Part shown: positions 30,198 to 41,343 of the stretch, in pieces
Numbering within the stretch: the first letter of the stretch is position 1
How the letters are laid out: every line of letters starts with the position of its first letter
Origin: Darksidea phi
Taxonomy: Eukaryota; Ascomycota; Dothideomycetes; Pleosporales; Lentitheciaceae
Reading direction: 5' to 3'
NCBI GenBank assembly: GCA_030770425.1
Contig: JASJFT010000172.1
Location: 35,112 to 99,111 of the forward strand
DNA: 64,000 nucleotides
Position numbers and translations under genes: made by a program
The notes under the pieces: model-generated
What the model was told of the DNA's origin: nothing
Seen by the model: the letters and a program-made list of their open reading frames with translations, nothing else
Databases searched by the model: none

Positions 30198-32681
30198 ATG
30201 CTGGGCTTCCGCCCGCTTCAGGTGGCGAAGCGGAAGTTGAATCCTTACAACAAAGTCCCTGCATACGATGTCGAAGACGCCGAGTACGACGAGAAGCACT
30301 ACAATAGCGATGACGACGACGATGACAGTTATGCCTCCTCGGCAACGACCTCACCCTACTCGTCGCGCACATCATCAGGTGTACACGAACCCCGCAAGCG
30401 CCCGATATCACGGCCGACGGTCAGCGCCTACAGCTACAAGAACCCACGAGCCTTCACACGCTACTTTGGCTTTACGATAGCAGCAACACTGCTTCTGTTT
30501 ATGTACTTTTTGCTCAATCGGAGCTGGGCATCAATACGGTACGCGGAGCTGGGTCTACATCGCTCGCCTCCGCCGCCTGCGGTATGGGAGAGCTTTCCGT
30601 TCTTGAAGAGATACCACGGCGGTATCCGGACGTTGATAAGCCGGAAGGAGAACGTGCCGGAGTACCCGACTAAGGACGATATAGATCCGGAGATGCCTGC
30701 GGGAGAGGTCAAGGAGAGCACGCCCAAGGAGAAGCGCATGGAGGGTGGGAACCTACCTGACTCGGTGACATTCAGCCCGTACCCAGACTATACTAGCTTG
30801 AAATATGTCGAAGAATTTGGGCCGGTGGAGAAGTGCTATCTAGATGCGAACGACACGATCGAGATTCCGCCACTACGAGCATACGAGGGCGTCACGAAAG
30901 GGACGCCGGATAATGTAATGGGGTCTTACGATCTGTTTGGGCTGCGGAAGGATGTGTGTTTCGAGCGGTTCGGTCGATTGGGCCCATATGGTCTTGGATA
31001 CTCCAAGCGGCGCGGAGGTACTGGCGCTGCCATGGAGGGCGACAGGGAGGGCAGTGAAAAAGTCTGGAAAGAAACCCCGGAAGTTGACTTTCGTGAAGTG
31101 AAGTGGGGTGAGGTCCTGGAACGCTGTCTGGAGAAGAACAGGGGCCGCTTCAAAGCCGTTCCAGCCGGTCGCAATTACTTCTTCCAAACCATGGCCACGA
31201 AGGGGCCAGATTCGGAGACGATGGACTTCAGCAAAGACAAAAAGGTGTACACTAATGGCACTGTCCGCGCACAACCAAAGGCGAAGCATAACAAGATCTT
31301 ACCGCGCACTGCTGTCCTGCTTCGGACGTGGTCGGATTACGAGTATGACGACGAAGACATCATGTACTTGCGCTCTCTCATCTCCGAGCTCAGTATCGCA
31401 TCTGGCGGAGAATACCAGGTCCATTTTCTGATACACGTCAAAGATGACAACAAGCAAATCTGGGCTGATGAAAAGACCTACCAAGAGGTACTGGACAACG
31501 CCCTTCCTACAGAATTTGCAGGCATGGGTACGCTGTGGTCAGAACGTCAGATGGGCCTTATCTACGGTGGCTTAGACGACTCCATGTACCGCGATCTTCC
31601 CGTTCATGGCAACTACCGCTCCGCCTACATGCCAGTCACATACTTCGCGCATCAACACCCCGAGTTCGATCACTTCTGGCATTGGGAGATGGACGTTCGC
31701 TACACCGGCCACTATTACCATTTATTCAGCCAGATCAGCCAATGGGCCGATAAACAACCACGCAGAGGCCTGTGGGAACGTAACTCTCGCTTCTACGTCC
31801 CGGCCGTGCATGGGTCTTGGGAGGACTTCTCTCAGATGGTACGCGTCCAGACTGAGCACGGCACCAACAGCAAAGCCAACCGCTGGTCTTCCCACCTTCC
31901 TCCAAATCCACATATGCCCCAGCCGGAAACCCAGAAGCCTGAAAAGCCCGTCTGGGGTCCTGAACTTCCGCTAGACTACCCAGACATCGAGATCGATGAT
32001 GCTGTGAAACCACCGAGGAGCATGGTGGAAGACAAAGACAGACCCCTAAAAGACCAGTGGGGCGTGGGTGAGCCTGCCGATCTGATTGTCCTCAACCCGC
32101 TTTTCGATCCCGACCACACCAACTGGATTCTCGGTGAAGACGTCACAGGCTACAACCGTACCAACGGTCTTCCACCTCGCCGCACAGCCATCAATACCTC
32201 TGGTCGCCTCTCCCGCCGCCTCCTTGAAACCATGCACCGCGAGCAATCACTCAAGCGGCACACCATGTTCTCCGAAATGTGGCCCGGATCCTGCGCCCTC
32301 CACCACGGCCTAAAAGCCGTCTACGCCCCTCACCCCGTTTTCATCGATCGAAAATGGCCCGTGCAATACCTCGCCGCCATCTTCAACAACGGCCGCAACG
32401 GCGCTAGCGGCGGTGCACGTCTCTCCGTCTTTTCAGATGAAAGACAGCACAATTTTCTGGGTACGACGTGGTACTATCATGCTGGCCATGCACCGAATTT
32501 GTGGAAGAGGTGGCTCGGGTATAAGGTTGATAATGATGGTGGTGAGCAGGAAGAGTTGGCGGGTGAGGGTCGAATGTGCTTGCCTGCTATGCTTTTGCAT
32601 CCCGTCAAGCAGGTCGATCTTATTCAAGAGAAGCAGGAGAAACCGGCTGAGACGGATACAATGGATGAGGGGACGACGTGA
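30198..32681 (+). CDS. DUF3405 family type II membrane protein
   Basis: Single exon, 827 residues from the ATG at 30198. Residues 1-85 are cytosolic with an acidic run (YNSDDDDDDSY). One membrane segment at about 89-107 (YFGFTIAATLLLFMYFLLN) acts as signal anchor. A long luminal domain follows with the DUF3405 hallmarks: RTAVLLRTWSDYEYDDEDI; the FLIHVKDD strand; WSERQMGLIYGG; HPEFDHFWHWEMDVRYTGHY; RNSRFYVPAVHG; and a C-terminal GNTWYY-like block (LGTTWYYHAGHAPNLWKRWLGY). The layout (short tail, one anchor, luminal globular domain, E-M-D in a beta-strand context) resembles Golgi glycosyltransferases, but no activity is established for the family. The gene is intact, in contrast to its neighbours on both sides. 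Confidence 0.92.
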   Translation: MLGFRPLQVAKRKLNPYNKVPAYDVEDAEYDEKHYNSDDDDDDSYASSATTSPYSSRTSSGVHEPRKRPISRPTVSAYSYKNPRAFTRYFGFTIAATLLLFMYFLLNRSWASIRYAELGLHRSPPPPAVWESFPFLKRYHGGIRTLISRKENVPEYPTKDDIDPEMPAGEVKESTPKEKRMEGGNLPDSVTFSPYPDYTSLKYVEEFGPVEKCYLDANDTIEIPPLRAYEGVTKGTPDNVMGSYDLFGLRKDVCFERFGRLGPYGLGYSKRRGGTGAAMEGDREGSEKVWKETPEVDFREVKWGEVLERCLEKNRGRFKAVPAGRNYFFQTMATKGPDSETMDFSKDKKVYTNGTVRAQPKAKHNKILPRTAVLLRTWSDYEYDDEDIMYLRSLISELSIASGGEYQVHFLIHVKDDNKQIWADEKTYQEVLDNALPTEFAGMGTLWSERQMGLIYGGLDDSMYRDLPVHGNYRSAYMPVTYFAHQHPEFDHFWHWEMDVRYTGHYYHLFSQISQWADKQPRRGLWERNSRFYVPAVHGSWEDFSQMVRVQTEHGTNSKANRWSSHLPPNPHMPQPETQKPEKPVWGPELPLDYPDIEIDDAVKPPRSMVEDKDRPLKDQWGVGEPADLIVLNPLFDPDHTNWILGEDVTGYNRTNGLPPRRTAINTSGRLSRRLLETMHREQSLKRHTMFSEMWPGSCALHHGLKAVYAPHPVFIDRKWPVQYLAAIFNNGRNGASGGARLSVFSDERQHNFLGTTWYYHAGHAPNLWKRWLGYKVDNDGGEQEELAGEGRMCLPAMLLHPVKQVDLIQEKQEKPAETDTMDEGTT

Positions 32682-33476
32682 CGAGCATTATTTTAACTCT
32701 CTGTATATTTTAGATAAGGAGGCGTGGCGTTAGGAGGGGACGGCGTTGGGAGTATTAAAATGGCCTTAGGGGTGTACGTTGCATTTCCCTGATGGACGGG
32801 TGGGATGACACTATTATGCAGCATCGTCTTTTTGCATTGGTGATATAGCTCGATGCGGGACCACAGGCACGTTTTTGCGTGCTTGCATGTGTACATATAA
32901 GCTATAGCATTTACATTTACGTTCTTCTGTTTCATTATTTGTGTAGCAGCGTTGGTAGATGGAGGCGTTCGTAACGTGCATGCATATACATCGAATGAGT
33001 GGCAGCCATCGCGTCGTCAAACTCACGGAATAACTCCAAAAGGTTCGCAAAAACGTATTTTGTCCCGAATAAGTTGACACGCAGAAAGACTGTTGAAACC
33101 GAAGGGCGGTTGCGGTCGTTGCCCACGGCTCACGTACAGTGCTAAAGGATAAGTTTGTGTACACCAGTCTTCTATCTGGAGAAAACTTTAAGCCCGTATA
33201 GTTTTTCCATATACCACGCATCCGGATAGTCTTTAATCATAATACTAACTGGAGGTTATTTAAAGCTTATGCACTTCGCCCCCATTTTTGCCGATCTGAC
33301 CGGTCAGTCTTAGGAGGTCAGAACATGTAATCGCGGGTAGGTCAGGAATCACTTTTCAGCCTGACGGGTCCTTTCTCCCTTCGAATGTCTGAATTTTCAT
33401 TTCCCGAGAACAGCAAAAAATTGTTTGAGAACCTTGTCTTCCTACCGTCCGAGTTTACTACTACCGCACACCAGAC
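32682..33476. other. Intergenic, holds repeat copy A
   Basis: No gene. Contains the dispersed repeat at 32989-33135. Confidence 0.6.
32989..33135 (+). repeat. Dispersed direct repeat, copy A
   Basis: Matches 43278-43430 in the same orientation. The first ~65 bases are nearly identical: ATCGAATGAGT, then GCAGCCATCGCGTCGTC, then CGGAATAAC, then CCAAAAGGT, and further on GTCCCGAATA. The similarity becomes patchy later (TTG..CGGCTCAC versus TTGCCTGAGGCTCAC). Confidence 0.8.
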
Positions 33477-36118
33477 ATGCCTATTAGTACTCAGTTTGGG
33501 CTGACTCACGAGCTCACTCGACTCATTCCCTTGAGTCTGATCGGAAATGCTGCTCAGAATGCAGTTATGGCGCTGGCAAGAGAGCTACGCATTTCAGGAT
33601 CAGATATTCTTATCGAGGAAAATCTAGCTCAGTTGTTTGGAAGATCGCGTGTTGACTGACAGATGGCATCAAGCTTTCGTACTGTGGTGTCCAAAGGGAG
33701 CGACACGTCATTGTCTCATGATATACATATTCTCGGTGGGCCGGAAGCTACAGTTCGCCGTGCGTTACAAGAACCTGGAGCTCCTTACTTTGCTGCGCTG
33801 GTGCAAGTATCGCTTTTGACGTTCGTGTGCGAGACATACAGACTTGCAAAGTGTTTTGCCGACATGCTAGAAACGAGATACGAACAGTTTCCCGAGAACT
33901 ATGTTTCGCCACCAGACCAAAGAGGCGTTTCCGGTACTCTAACTGCTATAGAAGAACAGGTTTCTATGTTCGACTGGAAGGCATTGCTACTAGGGATAAA
34001 CTGGACTCTCGGTGAAGATCCTCCTTCTACCAGTCGTGCCTGCGACGGCCCTATACTTGAGGCTCTAGTGGACATGCTGCAACTTGTCCAGGCACTCCCT
34101 CTCGATAGAATGATCCGCCTTAAAACTAGTAGGAGCGTTGCCTGGATCGTTGCTTGAGCACACCATATACTGGAGCTTACAATCAGAGTCAAGAACGTTA
34201 ACGGGAAAGAACAGCTACTTGTTGAGCTTGAGCATTACCCAACCTCAACAGTGGCTCTGTATGATTCTTCTGGCGAGTCGAACGATATCGTGTTCAAAGT
34301 CGATTCTAGCGATGACCCGAATTTGCTCCTTCGCGCCACCTACAAAATACCGTTGCGTGGGTATGGAAAATCAGTACTTCATCGCCACTGTTACGAATAC
34401 ACCACCGGAACAGTCATCCTTCAGGATTTAATTACTATCACAGTAGCATTTTGTCGACTCGTACACGCCGCGCTAGATTCTGGAGATGAACGGTTCGTGT
34501 TTTCGGAGCCAGATAGAGGGTCCATTGTACGCCTGATGGAAGCTGCCAAAATTTTCTTCGATTGCAACATTTCGGAATCCTCGGTCCTACGGTACATGAA
34601 TGCCTACCGCGGCCTGTGGGACAGAAGCATAGAGGCCGAGGTACCGGTATCGGTCAGCACCCTATCTGAGTCCCAGCTATCCGGAGGTAACGTGGGAATT
34701 ACGTGGAATCACCTCCTCAATGGTGCCCTTGCGTTAATAGCACCGCTTCTGTGCCTCGCATTTGTACATGATCTGCCTTCAGTTGCGGACATTACCCTTG
34801 GAAGTCATTTTAGGCTTGATATGCATCCTTTCAAGGAAAGTCTAAGTAATTGGGATGGTTGTGCTCCGCTTTCCATCACAGAAGGCGCCATGTTTGAAAT
34901 GCTCCTACTTCTTCTTCACCCCGGGGCCAATCCCATCCAAGAATTAGAAAGCATCTCCTTTTTCACGAGTCATGGCTGGAGTGTCTATCTCACAGCTTTC
35001 AACCCTGAAGACCCAGCAGCTGTCCCAGTAGAGCAACGACGCAGGACCACGACCAGCGGCCGTCTCGGCGCGCTGAGCGGATGTCTGAAATAACTGACCG
35101 GCGATACGGCCATTCAGCGCAGCGTCACGAAGGTCCTCAAAATCACGCCTCAAGCGATGAAACTGGTCGTCGAAACGGTGGTGGGTTCCGGACGTAGGCC
35201 TGTCCGTATTCCGACCATACGTGCCCTGAACGACGATGTGCGAGTCCCCTTGGGAATGCTTCGTGTCACAATACTGGCGCCAACGACGGAAAGCGGACCG
35301 AAGATCGGGATTGGCGGCAAAATTCGGCTATGTCGAGTAAGTGACCTTTTCCTACGCTTTTACGGCGGCTTTACGGCAGCTTTACGGCTTGTTGTTAATC
35401 CTTGATAGGTGCCGCCCCGGTCCCGCATCGTCCTGCAGCAACTGCTCACGCGGGAAAAAGAAATGAGGCTCATACACGGAGTGCCCTACCGAAACAACGT
35501 CCGTATCGGCTGTTTGTTAGGTGGGGATGCAGGCGTTCCTTCTAGGAATAATATACTGCAGGGCAAGATCTATGGGGGGGGAGTAATTCTCACTCCTCCT
35601 TTCCCTTCCAAGTTCAAGATCATTCGCGGCAAGACCTTGTTTAGCCAGGAGAACGATCTCTTCAGATGTGTCGTACCGTTAGATCGGAGCGTGCGGACAA
35701 GTCCGGCGCGTTGTCTATTCAAGGAGGGGACGGCACTTCTACCGGTGGTGGAGATTCCGGTACGGAATGGTTGCCCCTCACACTACGAGTCGGATACCGC
35801 ACTTTGCACCGATGTCTCTGGAGAGCGATACCAAGCATGCCATGCCTACACCACAGTGGCACTCCATTTAAATTTCCTATGGACTGCGAAGCCGTGACCG
35901 CATTTCCCGATAATATAGTGTGGCTTGAGGACGACCGGACGCGGATCGTTAGATGCCTCACAAAGAACTCTGGAGTGCGGTGGCGAGCACTTGTAGCATG
36001 GATTCATAGCTTCGTAGCCGAGCCTCGAAATTATCTCCTTCGGACAAACAACTGTTGCTTGGGATGTCTTGTTGCGCAGGTGGCTGGTAGGCCCGGTAAA
36101 TGGATAATCATCTTGTAG
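33477..36118 (+). pseudogene. Decayed fungal hypothetical gene with nonsense and frameshift lesions
   Basis: A long coding region I cannot name. One frame runs from ATG 33477 to 35336, broken by three stops: TGA at 33657, TGA at 34155 (after VAWIVA, before AHHILELTIRV) and TAA at 35091 (after GALSGCLK, before LTGDTAIQR). Protein-like sequence continues in frame across the second and third, so these look like point mutations (TGG to TGA, CAA to TAA). Around 33635-33690 the local frame also seems to shift out and back. A clean intron follows (35337-35408, GTAAGT...TTGATAG). The second exon is open to 35897, but the natural C-terminus (DNIVWLEDDRTRIVRCL..., RPGKWIIIL) lies in another frame ending at 36118, so a frameshift falls near 35,860. 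The intact product would be roughly 800 residues. It converges with the ferric reductase gene 134 bases away. Confidence 0.7.
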
Positions 36119-36251
36119 TTTTAGTTCATCCATGATTGAAGCTCCCATACCAAGACATGATTACGAGACGCATAAGGAAGGGGATAATGCAGTACAGTGT
36201 ATTTCTATGAAGGGGTATAATCACGTAATGCTACAACTACCATATCCCACC

Positions 36252-38318
36252 TCACCCCATCCGATCATCCCAAACACACTCAACATCACCTCTCTCATCG
36301 CCCTTCCACACACCACCCGCAACATTCCTCCCCGCAACCGCAGCTCTGATATCCGTTCCCAGTGCCGCAGGCCCAGATCCAACAACTTGCGTGCGCCCGC
36401 GCTCCACCGTCTCCTCCATGAAGGCACCCAACATGGTCTCGACGCTCGGACGCGCGTGGTCGAGATAGGTGATGCTGAAGTCGGGGTGGGGTGCGATCAG
36501 ATGCTGGATCTCATGGGAGTGCGTCGGTGTTGAAGCTGTTGAAGAGGCCGAGGAGATTTCTAGGTCCTTTTCTGCGCTTGAAACGGTGACTGGGTGGACG
36601 TGTGTTCTTGTTTCTGGGGCGCGGGTTACGAAGATGCGGATTCGAAAGCGTTTTGATGATCGTACGGAGACCGTTCCTGTTGTTTTGACTTCCTCAAGAT
36701 ATTTGGTGGTTGTGGATGAGCTGTCGAGTTGTGCTTTTAGCGCTGCAAGTTCAGGGCCAATCCAGGCGAGGTTGTCAACGTGGCGGATGATCCAGATCAT
36801 TTCGATGTTTTGAGCGGGCGAGGACGGATCCATTAGAGCGGCTGTAACAGTAGGAAGCGTAAACGATATTCCGGTTCCACCGGCGATGGCAAGGATGTTG
36901 GTGGCTTCTTTGCTAACTATAGATCTACCGTAAGGGCCGATCATAACGACCGGAGTTTCGAAATGGTTGTCCTTATCGTGAGAAGCAGGCTCAGCAAGGG
37001 CGCTAAGTTTTCCAGTCTCGCCGTTACGGGCACGGATAATGTAAGTATGCGTTGGCGGAACAAGAGATGTAGGGGGTGTAGATGCTGGCGTGAAGGGATG
37101 CCCTTGCCACACACTGAGTGCTGGGAACGTGAGATAGAAGTGCTGACCGATCTTCCACGGCTCGTGGTTGTGTGTGAAGGACATTCGAACGATGGTGCCC
37201 GAGGGGTCCTTGAACGTCTCCACCTTTGACTTGATTGTGCGAAAACCGAGGCCCTTATTGCCGTCTTTGTAACCGAAATGGATCAGGCATAGGCGTAGGA
37301 TGCGCATGCCGAGATCGATCCCAAGAAGACCAAGAGAGGCGATCATCCAGCAAGCTAGCTTACTCCAGTGCCCCCAGCATGCCCCTAGGTATAGCCCAGC
37401 GATGATGAGATGGCTCTTCTTGAAGAATTCGTAACCGGTCCAGCGAATGACCGGCCGCAGGCTGAACACGAAGAGGAAAGTGATGAAGCCCTGAGCGACG
37501 ATGCCCCAGATCATGTACGTCTGCTTGATGAACTCGGTATACACAGTGGGTTGCGGCTGGTACAGTTTACCCTCGATGATGGTCCAGCCAATCGTGTGAA
37601 TAAAGGACTGGACTAAGATGATGCGCCCGGTCCATCTGTGTAGGAAGTTGAAGTGCTGATAAGGGATGCCTGTTAGCAAGCTGAGGACGGAGTCACGGCT
37701 GCAAAGACCGATCGTAAGTGGTGTAAGAGCGTATGCGAGAGCACCGATGCGGTCGCTGAAGCCGCCGAGACCCGTTCTGGTGTTAAACTTATCGCTCTTC
37801 TTCACGGGGGTAACCCATGTCTTGTAGACAATACCGACAAATCTATCGCAATTAGCAAAAGCCTTGGAGAACAGATAGGTCCGAGCTTACGAGAAAATGG
37901 TGAGGTAGACGATGATGATAGCAAGAATGAGCACCTGCAACCTCGTAGTGTTGGGAAAGACCTTGGGGAAGCTCTCCGGAAGCAGATATCTTCGGCCTGC
38001 TGATGATACAGATCTGCAACTCCGATACAAGAATGATTGCTTTGCATCTTCCACGTTCTTCCGGTGCGGTCTGAAGAGCCTTCCTAGAACGAAGAAGAGC
38101 AGTATTCCTCCGATGACAGCCCACATGATGAAGGTATAGAGCATCGACACCGTATGCATCCAGTACACGGCATCCAAATATTCGCATGATCCTTTGTCAT
38201 TTGTGCAAGGAAATACTCGCGACGCATATCCCCAGTAGTAGATTTCAGAAGTGGCGTCGGTGTGATCCTGGATGTGTCGGGGGGCAACGAGCTGGTGCTC
38301 GTTCGCGTTGAAAGTCAT
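36252..38318 (-). CDS. FRE-type ferric/cupric reductase transmembrane protein
   Basis: Plasma-membrane flavocytochrome that reduces extracellular ferric or cupric ions for uptake. Exon 1 37891-38318, 48 bp intron (GTAAGC...TTGCTAAT...ATAG), exon 2 36252-37842; 672 residues. N-terminal extracellular part with Cys pair (FPCTNDKGSCEY), then several membrane helices. The bis-heme His pairs show the family spacing of 14: H211/H225 (HRWTGR...FIHTIGW) and H287/H301 (KKSHLIIAG...GACWGHW). FAD-binding HPFTPAS is at 391-397. NADPH-binding VMIGPYGRS and AIAGGTGISF (GGTG 464-467) follow, and the C-terminal VVGSGPAALG completes the NAD-binding domain. Domain order is Ferric_reduct, FAD_binding_8, NAD_binding_6. 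All expected residues are present, so it looks functional. No iron-regulator site could be assigned with confidence. Confidence 0.95.
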
Positions 38319-39606
38319 ATTGGAGGATCAGATGTCACAGAGCATGAAGGGAAAACTCGTGTTGATGGCCACACACTTATGTATCAGACCATACTTCTCG
38401 TCTCTTAAAGGCAATATGGGAATACTGAGCACGTTTCATTAGACCCGTAGCCGAGCCGAAGCCAAGCATGCCGTTCAATTTCGCCGCCGCGGCCATCTAT
38501 CAAGCGTACTCGCTGAGACGTTTCATCCAATCAAGCTAACTCCATTTCGTTACCTAATGAGAGCAATATCCGTCTCTCCAGGTTTTGGCTTGTGTGTTGA
38601 GTGCCACTGTCCAGGATCGGCATCGGTCCAGCCGGAAAAGAGCCGAAGTGGGGAAACGTGCATGAGTAATGTGCTCAAACGAGCGCAGGAAATTTGAGAA
38701 TAAAGTCATGAATGAAGAGCGCCGTTTTTCGACAGAAAAGTATTGAATAGCGCTGGATTTCCGCCCACGTGAGCGGACGATCGAGGACTGGTAGATTCCG
38801 GCCACCTGGAACTCTCGAGGCGTCCTGCAGTTGGAGGCATCTATCCGGAAGTAACGGGTGAGGGCGACTGTACAATATAAATCCTCCTACACAAGGCGGA
38901 AGGATGCACTCGCGTTCCGAAATCTCATGAGATGATGTGGTCGCGCTTGCTCCAGGGCAACTTAGCAAAGACAAACGCGACATGCAGCCATGCGAAAATG
39001 AATGGCGAGAATTGAAGATAGAAAGCAGGTAGCGCATGCGTAATCGAAAGATCGCGATAACTACCCATGCGCTAATGTTTACATAAGCGCCGGGCCGCAG
39101 CCCGAAACTTCCACCTTGACACGTCTTTCCTCTTCTGCATCCATCAGTCGCCCACCATTCTCAGCGGCCACTATGAGAAGGGGGACGGCTTTAAGCGCTC
39201 ACAAAAACTCGCTTCGATGTGCACGCTATATTCTTGGTCTCTAGGCAAGCTCCCACAGTACATCCAGTCATTCAAGGCCACCAGGCCTCGCTCAACCACG
39301 ATAGCAAAGAAGGAACACGTCAATACTGAGCGAGATGCCTTACTTCAATGATTAGTGCGCGATCGTGCATGCAAGATGTGTTATTCTAGGCTGCGATTGG
39401 TAGACACACGGCCACCGTCCCCGCACGACCACATGCGCTCACACCTGTGCTGTTGATACGTAGCACGGTTGGGAACTTTTTCCTATTACGGACGCTTCAA
39501 TAGCGTTCCCTAACTCATCATAGAGTGCTGGTCTCTTCATTTACTAAGCTCGAGCGCTATAAAGAATTACAAGTTCGAGAAACCCCGTCTTCCGTACCTA
39601 GCGGAC
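38319..39606. other. Divergent intergenic region (ferric reductase / Rieske gene 1)
   Basis: 1.29 kb between two divergently transcribed genes for iron-related redox proteins. No gene seen; a shared promoter is possible (inference). Confidence 0.5.
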
Positions 39607-40759
39607 ATGGCTCCTTTGACTAGAACTCTTCCGGCCTCGTGGTACTATAACCAACCACTATACCAGCTTGAGCGGCGTGCGGTTTTCTTCAAGGTCTGTT
39701 GACGACTTTTGCAAATAGGGATTGATCATGCTAATGAAAACAGTCATGGTACCTTCTTGGACCTTTGACCAGATTTCATCAGCCGGGTGGAAAAGTAGAC
39801 TATGAAGTCGCACAAGTGCACTTAGCAGTTGTCCGAGTGTCGGATGATTTGCGAGACGTGAAGGTCATCAACAGCAAAACAGTAAGTCTACCGTAGAGAT
39901 CATGTAACCCGCATTGACTGGATAAAAGGGACACGAAGTCAGGTCTCATATCACAGAGACAGGTTTGCTGTTTTCTACCCTTTGTGATGACGCTCCGTCA
40001 TTTGAAGAGTTCTTTCCGGATCTGAAGCCTTTGATTGACACGGTGGATTTTACAAAACTGCCGTATCGACGCAGCATCAAGTACGAGGGGAAATTTAACT
40101 GGAAGACCATGCAAGTACTGACGCACAATCCACAAGGTCGGTTACTTACGTCTGAAGGGTTGACGGTTACCAAGAGTGCCTGCATTGCCAATATACGCAT
40201 CCGTCGTTCAGCGTTTACTATCCGCCAACGTTCTACACGGTTTACAACCATAAGAACTTCTCCCAGCACGTTGCAGACCCGAACAAAGCCGATGACGGAC
40301 TGTTCCTGTACTTCTTCCCGAATTGTACCCTGAACGTGTACGGTGGAGGCATGTCTTCTTTCCGCGTCTGCCCTACCGACAAACCTGGCGTAACACGCAT
40401 GGAATTTGACTACTACCATCTAGAAACCGGTGACAAGTTTGAAGAGTACTTCAAGTTTGTACGGCAAGTCGCAATAGAGGATTACGAGCTTTGCGAAAAA
40501 GCACAAGAGAACCTAGAGAAGGGCATCTACTCCGAGGGCATTCTGAATCCGCTGAAGGAGTCTGGTGTTGTTTGTGAGTGGTCAATCACTTGCTCCACGT
40601 GATCCAGTATTGACATACACAGATTACCAACAGCGAGTCTTAGATCTCGTTTGCGCTCAGCACGACAAGGAAACCGCACCAAAGGCCGTCAATTGTAGCG
40701 CGAATAAGCATATCGACGCGACAATGACGTCGCAGTTAGTGGATACCAGCACCTTGTAA
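39607..40759 (+). CDS. Rieske-oxygenase-like protein with mononuclear-iron motif but no [2Fe-2S] ligands
   Basis: Related to fungal aromatic-ring/choline-type Rieske oxygenases. Exons: 39607-39693, 39744-39881, 39929-40114, about 40159-40573 and 40623-40759. Introns 1, 2 and 4 are 50, 47 and 49 bp and keep frame. Intron 3 does not fit: the donor after ...NWKTMQ is GTACTG, but the AG at 40156-40157 leaves the following exon (VDGYQECLHCQYTHPSF) one base out of frame. So there is a one-base indel or an odd junction. About 320 residues if joined. Start PASWYYNQPLYQLERRAVFFK is the family N-terminus. E-C-L-H-C-Q-Y-T-H gives the E-x2-H-x4-H iron site and VAIEDYELC the third-ligand region. The C-x-H...C-x2-H Rieske pair expected between about 50 and 110 is absent. 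It lies tandem to an intact Rieske-domain gene. Confidence 0.7.
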
Positions 40760-41343
40760 TGCGATGGCGCTAACTACCGCCCCCCGGCGACTCCCGATAA
40801 TGGCGCAGATGCTGATCGCCATATGCAACTCTTCGTAAGCTTTTCTTGCCAGCTCATCTCTCCTATTTCTTGTGGTGCTTGTCGCTTTTTGTCTTGTTGT
40901 TCTCTTTGGCATGCATGGATCCATTCTTTACAACCAATCACACGTTTGGACGGGAAATGTTAGCCCAAACGGGCAGACGCCACTCTCCACAAAATGTTCT
41001 AGCTATAAGAACGAGATTATCATTCGAGACTATCCGTTCTGTGAACCTGCTATGACGTGCACATTTCGCATTCTCAACCAATACTAAAACGGGTTCAACC
41101 CAGTGACTACACCGACGTGGTCAGATCCAATGGTTCGGTAACCCAGTATGAGTTGTCACGAATCCCCCACATCTATGGCTTGTAGGATGCTTCTGGGAAA
41201 TAATAGCGTGCAATTTTATTTTGCCTAGCAACTTTGCCCCTCATAGTGCTCAGATTTGCCGGCTTCAAAGGTTGTTATCACGCCTTGTGGCAAAAAGTAC
41301 CACGGAATTAATGCTGCTGGAAACATTCGCCTAACTAACGATT
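40760..41343. other. Intergenic between the two Rieske-like genes
   Basis: 584 bases. A hydrophobic short frame near 40863-41087 (LVVLVAFCLVVLFG... with Cys later) could be a small secreted peptide but lacks a good start and I do not call it. Confidence 0.5.

Noticed and set aside
34944..35340. Open minus-strand stretch with coiled-coil-like sequence (RRDFEDLRDAALNGRIAGQ)
   Set aside because: The plus strand here is the better-supported coding strand, with a canonical intron and continuity with the decayed gene; the antisense frame has no clear start.
40846..41087. Small secreted peptide candidates between the Rieske genes
   Set aside because: No convincing ATG or splice donor; too short to support.
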